This document shows, one piece after another, positions 18,969 to 27,180 of a DNA stretch of 64,000 bases (position 1 is its first letter; each line of letters begins with the position of its first letter). The notes under the pieces are model-generated. The model worked only from the letters and a program-made list of their open reading frames with translations, was not told the origin of the DNA and made no database searches. The stretch is from contig DASYPP010000060.1 of NCBI GenBank assembly GCA_036006525.1, forward strand, positions 31,527 through 95,526. Reading direction: 5' to 3'. This DNA comes from DASYPP01 sp036006525 (GTDB lineage Bacteria; Gemmatimonadota; Gemmatimonadetes; Gemmatimonadales; GWC2-71-9). The translations under genes and the position numbers were made by a program.

Positions 18969-20559
18969 CCGGCTGCGCGCGCTGACCGACGAGTACCTCA
19001 CCCTGGCCGCTCGGCTCCGCCAGGGCGGCGGCCCGTCCCGGATCGCCAAGATGCACGAGCAGGGCAAGCTCTCGCCCCGGGAACGGGTGGAGCAGCTGCT
19101 CGATCCCAACACTCCGTGGCTCGAACTCGGCCTGCTGGTCGCCTACGACCAGTACGACGGCCAGGCGCCGGGCGCCGGGGTGATCACCGGGATCGGCGTC
19201 GTCGAAGGCCGCGACGTCGTGATCGTCGCCAACGACTCCACCGTAAAGGCCGGCTCCTGGTGGCCGGAAACCATCAAGAAGATGCTGCGGGCCCAGGAAG
19301 TGGCCATGCGGCAGCGGATTCCCATCATCTATCTGGTCGACAGCGCCGGAGTGAACCTCCCCTACCAGGGCGGAGTGTTCCCGGGCCAGTACGGCGCCGC
19401 CCGCATCTTCTATTACAACTCCATCATGCGGCATTATCTCCACGTGCCCCAGATCAGCGCGGTCATGGGGAGCTGCATCGCGGGTGGAGCGTACCTGCCG
19501 GCCCTCTCCGACGTGATCTTCATGGTGGAAGGGACCAGCTTCATGGGCCTCGGTGGTCCCAACCTGGTGAAGGGTGCGACGGGCCAGACGGTGGATGCCG
19601 AGACCCTGGGCGGCGCAAAGACTCATACCGCCACCAGCGCCGTGGCGCACTACCGGGCCAGGGACGACAAGGAATGCCTGCTCAAGATCCGGGAGTACCT
19701 GGCCCGGTTGCCGCTGGGTGAGCCGGTGGGGCACCGGGTCGTCGCTACCCGCCCGCCGGCCACTCCGCCGGTCCAGCTCTACGACCTGCTGCCCCACGAC
19801 CACCGCATGTCCTACGACATGCACAAGGTGCTGCGCTGCCTGCTCGATGACGGCAAGCTGGACGAATTCCAGCCCGACACGGCGGGTGAGATGCTCTGCG
19901 GTCACGCGCGGATCGAGGGCCGCCCGGTCGCGGTGCTGGCCAACCAGCGCGGCCTCATCAAGGGCAATGTCCCGCCCCGGACCGGCGGCATCATCTACAC
20001 CGAGAGCGCGGAAAAGGCGGCCTACTTCATAGAAAATGCGAGCCGGGAGAAGCTCCCCATCCTGTTCGTGCAGGACGTGAGCGGCTTCATGGTCGGTCCC
20101 GAGGCCGAGCATTCCGGGATCATCCGGGCCGGCGCGCGCTTCGTGGAGGCGATGGCGACCGCGCAGGTGCCCAAGATCGTGCTCACCATCAACCATGCGT
20201 CGGGGGCGGGGTACTATGCCATGGCGGGACAGGGTTTCGATCCCGACTTCATCGTGAGCTGGCCCACCGGCCGCATGGCGGTGATGGAAGGCGAGTCCGC
20301 CATCGGCGCGGTGCACGGGCCCGATATCGACAAGGCGAAGAAGGCGAATACCCCGCTCGATCCCAAGACCCAGGCCTCGGTCGAAGAGATGCGGGCCGAC
20401 TACGAGCACCAGCTCGATGCCAAGTTCGCGGCGGCCCGCGGCTTCGCCGATGCGATCATCACGGTCGAGGAAACCCGGGATCAGCTGGCGTTTCTGCTGA
20501 GGGTGACTTCGAACTACGCCGGGCCGCATCTTGGTGCGTTCGTTTTGCCTGCTCAGTAG
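18958..20559 (+). CDS. Acyl-CoA carboxylase beta (carboxyltransferase) subunit, methylcrotonyl/geranyl/propionyl-CoA type
   Basis: 533-residue carboxyltransferase of biotin-dependent acyl-CoA carboxylases; transfers CO2 from carboxybiotin to an acyl-CoA. Crotonase-fold halves carry YLVDSAGVNLPYQGGVFPG, VMGSCIAGGAYLPALSD, GGPNLVKGATGQ, and later FVQDVSGFMVG and NHASGAGYYAMAG. The pattern resembles methylcrotonyl- and geranyl-CoA carboxylase more than AccD. No biotin carboxylase alpha subunit is in the window, so it must be encoded elsewhere. TTG at 18958 (overlap of 11 bases with the small subunit) is the best start near the domain; weakly supported. Confidence 0.88.
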   Translation: MKTSRLRALTDEYLTLAARLRQGGGPSRIAKMHEQGKLSPRERVEQLLDPNTPWLELGLLVAYDQYDGQAPGAGVITGIGVVEGRDVVIVANDSTVKAGSWWPETIKKMLRAQEVAMRQRIPIIYLVDSAGVNLPYQGGVFPGQYGAARIFYYNSIMRHYLHVPQISAVMGSCIAGGAYLPALSDVIFMVEGTSFMGLGGPNLVKGATGQTVDAETLGGAKTHTATSAVAHYRARDDKECLLKIREYLARLPLGEPVGHRVVATRPPATPPVQLYDLLPHDHRMSYDMHKVLRCLLDDGKLDEFQPDTAGEMLCGHARIEGRPVAVLANQRGLIKGNVPPRTGGIIYTESAEKAAYFIENASREKLPILFVQDVSGFMVGPEAEHSGIIRAGARFVEAMATAQVPKIVLTINHASGAGYYAMAGQGFDPDFIVSWPTGRMAVMEGESAIGAVHGPDIDKAKKANTPLDPKTQASVEEMRADYEHQLDAKFAAARGFADAIITVEETRDQLAFLLRVTSNYAGPHLGAFVLPAQ

Positions 20560-20576
20560 CGTCGGGTTCGACAACA

Positions 20577-20754
20577 GCTCCTCGCGTCGGGCGCGGAGTA
20601 CACGCGGCGGCCGCGGCGGTCGAAACTTGAGATCTACCCGATGGACTTGTGGGTGATGATTTGACAATTGTTCGTTGTTGTCCCAAATCCAGAATCCGCA
20701 CCCAAGGGGTGTCTTTGCCGCGTGCGCCGCGCGTCCTCCGCGGTCGCCGCGAGG
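20577..20754. repeat. Inverted word repeat, CTCCGCGG family, running into the subtilase signal sequence
   Basis: Left arm about 20577-20621 (ctcctcgcg, gcggcgg words) and right arm about 20713-20754 (cgcgtcctccgcggtcgccg words) are imperfect reverse complements. The right arm is inside the open frame of the secreted protease. Confidence 0.72.
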
Positions 20755-23564
20755 TGCTTTTGCCGGGCTTGACTGCCCTCTTGTTGGCCGCGTGCGCCTC
20801 GCACCCGGCGATCCAGCCCAACATCGACCCGGGTCCGCTGCCGCCGGCCAGTATTACATCCCCCCGCGACCAGCTCCCGGCCCAGCCATCATTTTCCGAG
20901 GACCCGGAGACCGCGTTCCGCCAGGGGAAGATGCCGCTCTTCTCCACCGGTATCCCGGAGTTTCTCCGCGCCCACCCGACTTACGACGGACGTGGCGTCC
21001 TCATCGCCATCCTCGACAGTGGAATAGATCCCGGCGTCCGGGGTCTCGACTCCACGACGACCGGCGAGCGGAAAATCGTGGACCTGCGGGATTTCTCCGG
21101 CGAGGGCCGAATCGCACTGTCCCGGGTCACGCCGCAAGGTGATTCGGTCCGAATCGGCGGCGTGATGGTCGGAGGCTTCGGTCGCGTGGTGCTCTTCAAC
21201 GCCAGCGGTCCCTGGTACGGCGGCCTGTTCCGGGAGACCCCGCTGGGGCCGTCGGGCGGCGCCGATGTGGACGGTAACGGGCAAGTGGGCGACTCGCTGC
21301 CGGTGCTGGTCACCCGGGCCAGCGACGGCTGGATCCTCATCGTGGACCGGGACCGCGATGGCTCATTGGCCGGTGAGCGGCCGGTGCACGACTACCTCAC
21401 CGGGCGCGAGATGTTTGGCTGGGCGCTCAAGCGCCGGGTGCCGCGGCTCGATCTCGTGGCCAACATCGGCGAGGTATCCGGCGAGCCGGTGCTGGATCTC
21501 CTGTTCGACACCAGCGGCCACGGCACCCACGTCGCGGGTATCGCGGCAGGGCACGATATCTACGGGGTGCCCGGCTTCAACGGCGTCGCGCCCGGAGCCC
21601 AGGTACTGGGTCTCAAGATCGCCAACGACGCACAGGGCGGGCTCTCCACGACCGGGAGCATGATCAAGGCACTCGATTATGCCATCCGCTTCGCCGCCGA
21701 CCGCCAACTCCCCCTGGTTGCGAACTTGAGTTTCGGCGTGGGGAACGAAATCGAAGGCACTGCCCTGATCGACCGGATGCTGGATTCCGTGCTCACCCTG
21801 CACCCCGAGCTGGTGGTCGCGATCAGCGCCGGCAACGACGGGCCGGGCCTCTCCACGCTTTCCTTCCCCGGCTCCGTCCGCCGGGCGCTGACCGTCGGCG
21901 CAATTCTGCCGGGTGATCCCCGCGAGCCGGCCGCGACCCGCGGCGAGCCGGTGGCCTACTTCAGCGCCCGGGGCGGCGAGCTGGCCAAGCCGGACATCAT
22001 GACGCCAGGCACCGCCTATTCCACCGTGCCGCTGTGGAACCGGGGCTCGGAAACCAGCAGCGGCACCAGCATGGCCGCGCCGCACGCCGCGGGACTCGCC
22101 GCGTTGCTGGTTTCCGCGATGAAGCAGGAGAACCTGGGGCTCAGCGCGTGGAACATTCGCCAGGCGCTGATGGTCACCGCGCGACCCATCGCCGATGTGT
22201 CCTTCCTCGACCAGGGCGCGGGAATCCCCGACGTGAGCTCGGCCTATCACTGGCTGCTCGGCCGCCACCGCGTGGCCGATATCGAAGTCAAAGTCATCGG
22301 CGACTCCGCCGGGGTGACCGCCGCATATCGGCCCGGCGGGCTACGCTCGTCCAGCGATACCATCCAGCGCTTCGAGCTGCTCCGGCCGGAGGGCTCTCCG
22401 GTCGAGACGTTCACTTTACGCAGCACGGCGTCCTGGCTCGTCGCTCCCGCCGCGGTCTCCCTGTCCGAAGCCCGCTCGACCGTGACGCTGCGTTATCGTC
22501 CCGAGGCCTTGCCGGCCAATACGATTGCCACGGCCGTGGTGACCGGCTGGCCGGCCGATACACTGGCCGGCCCCGCATTTCGACTGGTAAACACGGTAGG
22601 TCATCGGCCGGTTGCCACCTCGAGTTTCGCCGAAGCCCGGCCGACGGTCATTCCACCCGGCGCGCAGCGTCGCCTGCTGGTCTCGGCCGACAGTGGGCGG
22701 CCGTTCCAGGTCGCCGCCCGGATCGGTGGCAATCAGCCGATCCTGGTATTCGTGCACGAACCGGGCGGGCGGCCGCTTCGTGGTGCCGAGCCGCAGATCG
22801 CCGGAGTGGGCCAGGAGGAAGTGATGTTCCGCCTGGACGGGCGCGATGTCCTGGGCGGGCTCTACGAAGTGGTCGCGGTGGCCCCACCCAGCCAGAGCAG
22901 CTCCGCCCGGTTCGAGGTGAAGGGAGCCACGATCGCGTTCGACGCCACTCGCGCCAGCAACGGCGTCGTGGCCCGGATCCGGCAGCCAGAGCCGGCGGGA
23001 ACTCCGGCCGCCCAGGTAAGCCTGGTCGGCGCCGAGCGAGACCTGGTGGTGAACGGATCCGGTTCCGATACGGTGAGCGCGTCGTTCAATATTCCGCCCT
23101 GGGCCAGCCATCTCGAGGTGGATTTCAGCATGAGCCCGGCGCAGTGGTCCCTGTTCACCGACATGGGCATGACGCTGTTCGATTCCGCCGGGCACCAGGT
23201 CGACCACGCGCCGCTCGATTACTCCTTTGGCCGCCTGGCGGTGGACTTCGACGCGGGCCGGCAGGACCAGGCGGTCGTGCTGCGACTCTTCCCCGGACTG
23301 GCGGAACCGGCGACCAACGCGCGGTGGAGCGGAGTGCTCCGGATTCGCCTCTATGCCGGAAACCAGGTGGCGCTGACCAGCGGGAGCGCCGCCGGCTCGT
23401 CGGTCCCCGCCGAGGAGGAGACGATCCTGTTCAACATGATCCCCTCTCCCTGGCCGCTCGGCCCGGACTTCTATCCGCTCGGGCTCATGGCCGTGGAGCA
23501 GGATGGCGTCACCTGGACTCGTGAAGTGCCGTTGCCGGACCCCTCCAGTCCGCTGATGCGATGA
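20709..23564 (+). CDS. Secreted subtilisin-like serine protease (S8), lipoprotein
   Basis: About 951 residues. Catalytic Asp in LIAILDSGIDPG near 102, His in SGHGTHVAGIAAG near 272, Ser in SSGTSMAAPHAAG near 453; the catalytic domain has a long insert between Asp and His and a C-terminal beta-rich region of about 450 residues. The N-terminus has arginines, then LLPGLTALLLAAC, a lipobox-like end. The start is uncertain: GTG 20709 gives a usable signal peptide, GTG 20754 or GTG 20649 are alternatives, and no clear ribosome-binding site decides. The start region lies in repeat DNA. It ends ATGA into the AtuA gene. Confidence 0.88.
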   Translation: MSLPRAPRVLRGRREVLLPGLTALLLAACASHPAIQPNIDPGPLPPASITSPRDQLPAQPSFSEDPETAFRQGKMPLFSTGIPEFLRAHPTYDGRGVLIAILDSGIDPGVRGLDSTTTGERKIVDLRDFSGEGRIALSRVTPQGDSVRIGGVMVGGFGRVVLFNASGPWYGGLFRETPLGPSGGADVDGNGQVGDSLPVLVTRASDGWILIVDRDRDGSLAGERPVHDYLTGREMFGWALKRRVPRLDLVANIGEVSGEPVLDLLFDTSGHGTHVAGIAAGHDIYGVPGFNGVAPGAQVLGLKIANDAQGGLSTTGSMIKALDYAIRFAADRQLPLVANLSFGVGNEIEGTALIDRMLDSVLTLHPELVVAISAGNDGPGLSTLSFPGSVRRALTVGAILPGDPREPAATRGEPVAYFSARGGELAKPDIMTPGTAYSTVPLWNRGSETSSGTSMAAPHAAGLAALLVSAMKQENLGLSAWNIRQALMVTARPIADVSFLDQGAGIPDVSSAYHWLLGRHRVADIEVKVIGDSAGVTAAYRPGGLRSSSDTIQRFELLRPEGSPVETFTLRSTASWLVAPAAVSLSEARSTVTLRYRPEALPANTIATAVVTGWPADTLAGPAFRLVNTVGHRPVATSSFAEARPTVIPPGAQRRLLVSADSGRPFQVAARIGGNQPILVFVHEPGGRPLRGAEPQIAGVGQEEVMFRLDGRDVLGGLYEVVAVAPPSQSSSARFEVKGATIAFDATRASNGVVARIRQPEPAGTPAAQVSLVGAERDLVVNGSGSDTVSASFNIPPWASHLEVDFSMSPAQWSLFTDMGMTLFDSAGHQVDHAPLDYSFGRLAVDFDAGRQDQAVVLRLFPGLAEPATNARWSGVLRIRLYAGNQVALTSGSAAGSSVPAEEETILFNMIPSPWPLGPDFYPLGLMAVEQDGVTWTREVPLPDPSSPLMR

Positions 23565-24931
23565 GCCGCACGATCCGGATCGGCGGAGGGCAGGGGTTCT
23601 GGGGCGACTGGCTGGAGGCCCCGGTTCGGCTGGTGCAGGGTGGGCCGCTCGACTACCTGGTGCTGGACTACGTCGCCGAAGTCACCATGTCTATCATGCA
23701 GAAGCAGCGGGCCCGCGACATCAGCCAGGGCTACGCGCGGGATTTCGTCACCCTGATGGAGCGGCTGCTCCCGGACCTGGTCGCGAAGCGAATCCGGGTC
23801 GTTTCCAATGCGGGCGGAGTGAATCCCCGGGCCTGTGCCGCGGCAGTGCTCGACGCCGCCCGGAAGCTGGGCCTGGCGGGGAAGGTCAAGATCGGGCTGG
23901 TGACCGGCGACGACATCATGCACCGGCTGGACGACCTGATGGCCCGGGGGCAAACCTTTCAGAATCTCGACACCGGCAAGGCGCTCTCGACCGTGCGGCC
24001 CGACGTGCAGGCCGCCAGCGCCTACCTTGGCATGGCGCCGGTCGTGAAGGCGCTCGACCAGGGCGCCGACATCGTCATCAGCGGCCGCCTGGCCGATCCG
24101 GTCCTGGCGCTGGGGCCGATCTTCCACGAGTTCAAGTGGTCGGCCGACGATGTCGACAAGGTGGCGGCGGGCATCGTCGCCGGACACGTCATCGAGTGCG
24201 GGGCCCAGAGCAGCGGCGGGAACCTGATGGCCGACTGGCGCAAGGTGCGGGACCTGGCGAACGTCGGTTTTCCGATCGTCGAGGTTGCCGACAACGGCTC
24301 TTTCGTCGTCACCAAGCATCCGGGAACCGGCGGCGTCGTCAACCTGGCCAGCGTCACCGAGCAGCTGGTGTACGAGATCGGCGACCCCAAGCGCTACGTC
24401 AACGCCGACGGCGTGGCCGACTTCACCTCGATTCAGCTGACCCAGCGGGGGCGCGACCGGGTGCAGGTAAGCGGAATCCGGGGAGCCCCGAAGACTCCCT
24501 TCTACAAGGTGTCGATTGCCTATCACTATGGATACAAGGCGGTCGGCACCCTGGTCTATTCCTGGCCCGATGCCTACGACAAGGCGAGAGTAGCCGACCG
24601 GATCATCCGGGAGCGGCTCGGCGATCAGGGACTTCATTTTGAAAAGATTCACACCGAGTTCGTCGGCTATAACGCCACCCACGGACGGCTGGCGGGGCCG
24701 CCGGATCCCGAGTTGCCTGAGGTGCAGCTCCGGATCGGGGTGCGGGCCAGGGATCGAGAGCCGGTGGAGCGGTTCGCCCGCGAAGTGGCGCCGCTGGTCC
24801 TGACCGGCCCGCCCGGTGTCACCGGCTACGGGTCCAAGCCGGACGTAAAAGAGATCGTCGCCTTCTGGCCCGCGCTCATCCCCCGGGAGGAGATCGATCC
24901 CGGTGTGCGAGTGGAACTGCTGTCGGGGTAG
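23561..24931 (+). CDS. AtuA-family (DUF1446) acyclic terpene utilisation protein, N-terminal part
   Basis: 456 residues starting MSRTIRIGGGQGFWGDWLEAP, characteristic of the AtuA/DUF1446 family, of unknown biochemical role but linked to citronellol/geraniol and branched acyl-CoA breakdown (Atu pathway in Pseudomonas). VSNAGGVNPRACA and VIECGAQSSGGN are family-typical. AtuA of Pseudomonas is about 590 residues; here the protein stops at the end of the main domain and the C-terminal part is a separate gene at 25049. Overlaps the protease by 4 bases. Confidence 0.87.
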   Translation: MSRTIRIGGGQGFWGDWLEAPVRLVQGGPLDYLVLDYVAEVTMSIMQKQRARDISQGYARDFVTLMERLLPDLVAKRIRVVSNAGGVNPRACAAAVLDAARKLGLAGKVKIGLVTGDDIMHRLDDLMARGQTFQNLDTGKALSTVRPDVQAASAYLGMAPVVKALDQGADIVISGRLADPVLALGPIFHEFKWSADDVDKVAAGIVAGHVIECGAQSSGGNLMADWRKVRDLANVGFPIVEVADNGSFVVTKHPGTGGVVNLASVTEQLVYEIGDPKRYVNADGVADFTSIQLTQRGRDRVQVSGIRGAPKTPFYKVSIAYHYGYKAVGTLVYSWPDAYDKARVADRIIRERLGDQGLHFEKIHTEFVGYNATHGRLAGPPDPELPEVQLRIGVRARDREPVERFAREVAPLVLTGPPGVTGYGSKPDVKEIVAFWPALIPREEIDPGVRVELLSG

Positions 24932-24940
24932 CACAACTGC

Positions 24941-25017
24941 CTGACGCAAAGGCGCCGAGGCGCAAAGAAAACACCTATATCTTATTGTTCTTGGCGTCTC
25001 CGCGCCTTCGCGTCAAT
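24941..25017. repeat. Inverted word repeat, GCGCCTTTGCGT family
   Basis: Arms 24941-24972 (gacgcaaaggcgc words) and 24986-25017 (gcgtctccgcgccttcgcgt words) are imperfect reverse complements around an AT-rich loop. The element separates the two halves of AtuA. The same words recur at 30391-30460. Confidence 0.8.
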
Positions 25018-25048
25018 TGGTCTTTCACACCAAAATCCAAGAACCCAT

Positions 25049-25435
25049 TTGGCCAAGGCCCGCAAATCCTCACCAGTCAGGTCCCGCAGTCAGCTGGTGC
25101 AGTTGCGCCAGGTGGCCCATGCGCGCTCCGGCGACAAGGGCGACACGGCCAACATCGGGCTCATCGCCAATGACCCGGCGCTGTTCCCTATCCTGGCTCG
25201 CGAGGTAACGGCCGCCAAGGTGGGCCGGCATTTCCGCGGTATGGCGGGGCGGGTGGAACGGTATGAGCTGCCCAATCTCCATGCGCTCAACTTCGTGCTG
25301 CACGAGGCGCTGGACGGGGGCGGAACGATCTCTCTCCGGACCGATGCCCAGGGCAAGGTGTATTCGACGGCACTCCTGCGGATGGAAATTCGCGTCCCGG
25401 CCGACTTGGTCAAGAAGCTTAAGGTGAAAAGTTGA
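25049..25435 (+). CDS. AtuA C-terminal-domain protein
   Basis: Up to 128 residues. The block VAHARSGDKGDTANIGLIA near residue 23 and the ELPNLHALNFVLHEALDGG block match the C-terminal domain of AtuA. Start TTG 25049 is the furthest in-frame start after the repeat; GTG 25097 is closer to the conserved part and equally possible. No good ribosome-binding site is seen for either. Encoded as a separate small gene behind a word repeat, it probably works with the 23561 product. Confidence 0.8.
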   Translation: MAKARKSSPVRSRSQLVQLRQVAHARSGDKGDTANIGLIANDPALFPILAREVTAAKVGRHFRGMAGRVERYELPNLHALNFVLHEALDGGGTISLRTDAQGKVYSTALLRMEIRVPADLVKKLKVKS

Positions 25436-25451
25436 GTTGGTAGTGATGGTG

Positions 25452-25657
25452 AGCCTTGCAACGGCTCCTCGCGGAGGACGCGGAGGTTACGCGGAAGACG
25501 CGGAGGTGGTCTTCCAGATCGGCTCAGACGACTTCTTGTGGGTTTGGATTTGACATTGTGCAGGTCAGACGCAGACTTGAATCGGCACCCACAACAAGTT
25601 GTTCTCCGCGGCCTTCGCGCGTACTCCGCGGTCTCCGCGAGGAGCTTTTGCAAGGCT
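25452..25657. repeat. Large inverted word repeat, CTCCGCGG family
   Basis: Arms 25452-25504 and 25605-25657 are 53 bases each and match as reverse complements at about 42 positions, the outermost 11-base agccttgcaa/ttgcaaggct and cctcgcgg parts perfectly or nearly so. A second, inner pair (acttcttgtgggt at about 25534 and acccacaacaagt at 25587) lies in the 100-base loop. It fills the gap between the small AtuA gene and the enoyl-CoA hydratase. Confidence 0.9.
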
Positions 25658-25694
25658 TGACGACCGGCACCATTCCAGAGGAACCAACAACGCG

Positions 25695-26450
25695 ATGACA
25701 CAGCTGCTTACTGCGCTCCAGGACGGCGTTCTCACCCTGACGCTGAACCGCCCCGACAAGCGGAACGCATTGAGTACGCCAATGCTCGAGGAGTTGGGAC
25801 GGGCCCTGACGTCCGCCGACCTCGATTCCACCGTGCGGGTGGTCTCGATCCGCGGAGCGGGTAAGGATTTCTGTGCCGGCGCCGATCTCGACGAGCTGCT
25901 GGCCTCGGCCGATCGCACTGCGGAGCAGAACGAAGCCTCCGCGCTCATCATGGGCAATGTCTTCATCCAGATGCGCCGGCTTGCCAAGCCGGTGGTGGCG
26001 GTGGTGCATGGGCGGGTGCTGGCCGGCGGGGCCGGTCTTGCGACCGGGTGCGATCTCATCCTGGCGCCGGAATCGGCCCAGTTCGGCTATCCGGAGATTC
26101 AGCGCGGTTTCGTTCCCGCGATCGTGATGACGATGCTGAAGCGGCTGGTGGGGGAGAAGGTGGCGTTCGATCTCGCGGCGACCGGACGGGTGCTGAGTGC
26201 CCCCGAAGCTGCGGGCGTCGGATTGATCTCCCGGGTGTTCGCCCAGGCCGAGTTCGAAAATGGCGTCGACCAGGTTCTCAAGGGGCTCGCCGCCGCCAGC
26301 GCAACCGCTCTGGCGCTCACCAAGAAACAGTTCTACCAGCTGGACAACACGAGTTTTGAGGACGGCATCCGGATGGGTGCCCGGGTGAATGCGCTCTCCC
26401 GCGCGACGCCGGACTTCCGGACCGCGATTGCGGCCTTCCTCAAGCGATAG
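25695..26450 (+). CDS. Enoyl-CoA hydratase/isomerase family protein
   Basis: 251-residue crotonase-fold protein. Oxyanion-hole segments GKDFCAGADLDEL near 58 and VLAGGAGLATGCDLI near 105 are present, followed by YPEIQRGFVPAIV with a catalytic-position glutamate. Next to AtuA and an acyl-CoA carboxylase beta subunit, it could hydrate a methylglutaconyl- or isohexenylglutaconyl-CoA (LiuC/AtuE role); that is inference from neighbours. ATG 25695 follows agagga at a rather long distance. A longer frame would translate the repeat. Confidence 0.87.
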   Translation: MTQLLTALQDGVLTLTLNRPDKRNALSTPMLEELGRALTSADLDSTVRVVSIRGAGKDFCAGADLDELLASADRTAEQNEASALIMGNVFIQMRRLAKPVVAVVHGRVLAGGAGLATGCDLILAPESAQFGYPEIQRGFVPAIVMTMLKRLVGEKVAFDLAATGRVLSAPEAAGVGLISRVFAQAEFENGVDQVLKGLAAASATALALTKKQFYQLDNTSFEDGIRMGARVNALSRATPDFRTAIAAFLKR

Positions 26451-26467
26451 CGGCGCATCGCATCAGC

Positions 26468-26638
26468 GTGTCCTTCCTTCCTCGCCTCCGCCTGGTCCTC
26501 GCGCTGGCCGGGCTGGTCTTCGCCATCGCCGGTGTCGCCACCGACAGCCGCATCATCACCTGGGCGGCGATCGGCCTGCTCACGGTGTCCGTCGTGCTTC
26601 GGCTGGTTCTCAGGAAGCGTTCCGAGAACCAGGAATAG
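26468..26638 (+). CDS. Small membrane protein, two helices
   Basis: A 56-residue frame from GTG 26468 to TAG 26636-26638, 17 bases after the hydratase. It reads VSFLPRLRLVLALAGLVFAI, then a polar DSR turn and a second hydrophobic stretch WAAIGLLTVSVVLRLVL, ending in a basic and polar tail RKRSENQE. Two membrane helices with a positive end and dense use of the space between two genes support it. No function is known. Convergent with the next gene, 3 bases away. Confidence 0.6.
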   Translation: MSFLPRLRLVLALAGLVFAIAGVATDSRIITWAAIGLLTVSVVLRLVLRKRSENQE

Positions 26639-26641
26639 GTC

Positions 26642-27115
26642 TCAGTCCCCGCACTCCGCCGGCGCCCGCCGGGTATCCGCCAGTGCAATGATCTGCCACC
26701 CGTTGGTGGTCTTCGCCAACTGCATGGCGTCCACGCCGCAATGACTGAAACGCTCGCCGATGTAGAACCGATACTTGACCCACACCGTCGCCAGGTTGTC
26801 CTCCAGCTCGACAACCGGGTCGCCGATTCGTTCATCCAGCAGCTGGCCGGGCTCCGCGGTCGCCACGATGTGGATGAACGCCGGCACCGGGGTCACATCC
26901 ATGTCGGGAGCCGCGCTGGTACCGAACGTGGTGACCAGTCGGGCGGCGGGGTCCAGGACCTGGGCGAGCCCCAAGGTATCCCTGGCCCGCATTCCGTCGA
27001 ACAGCTTCTGAACCGCCGTCATGACTTCCGCCTTCCGGGTCGCCGAGTCCTGGGCGATGGCAGGGATACTCGAGCCCAGCAGGACAACGGCAAGCAGAGC
27101 CAACGTGCGTCGCAT
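26642..27115 (-). CDS. Secreted NTF2-like (SnoaL/DUF4440) protein
   Basis: 157 residues from ATG 27115. Signal peptide MRRTLALLAVVLLGSSIPAIAQ, then an NTF2-like fold pattern: VMTAVQKLFDGMRARDTLGL, a central strand region, and a C-terminal WQIIALADTRR. Such domains serve as small enzymes or ligand-binding modules; no catalytic residues can be named. A longer frame from 27151 lacks a signal-like start. Convergent with the small membrane protein and divergent from recQ. Confidence 0.75.
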   Translation of the reverse strand: MRRTLALLAVVLLGSSIPAIAQDSATRKAEVMTAVQKLFDGMRARDTLGLAQVLDPAARLVTTFGTSAAPDMDVTPVPAFIHIVATAEPGQLLDERIGDPVVELEDNLATVWVKYRFYIGERFSHCGVDAMQLAKTTNGWQIIALADTRRAPAECGD

Positions 27116-27180
27116 TTCTTTGCTCCGGGTCGCGGTTTCGGGATGCCACATGCGGAACAGGGGAACACTACCGTTGCCGC

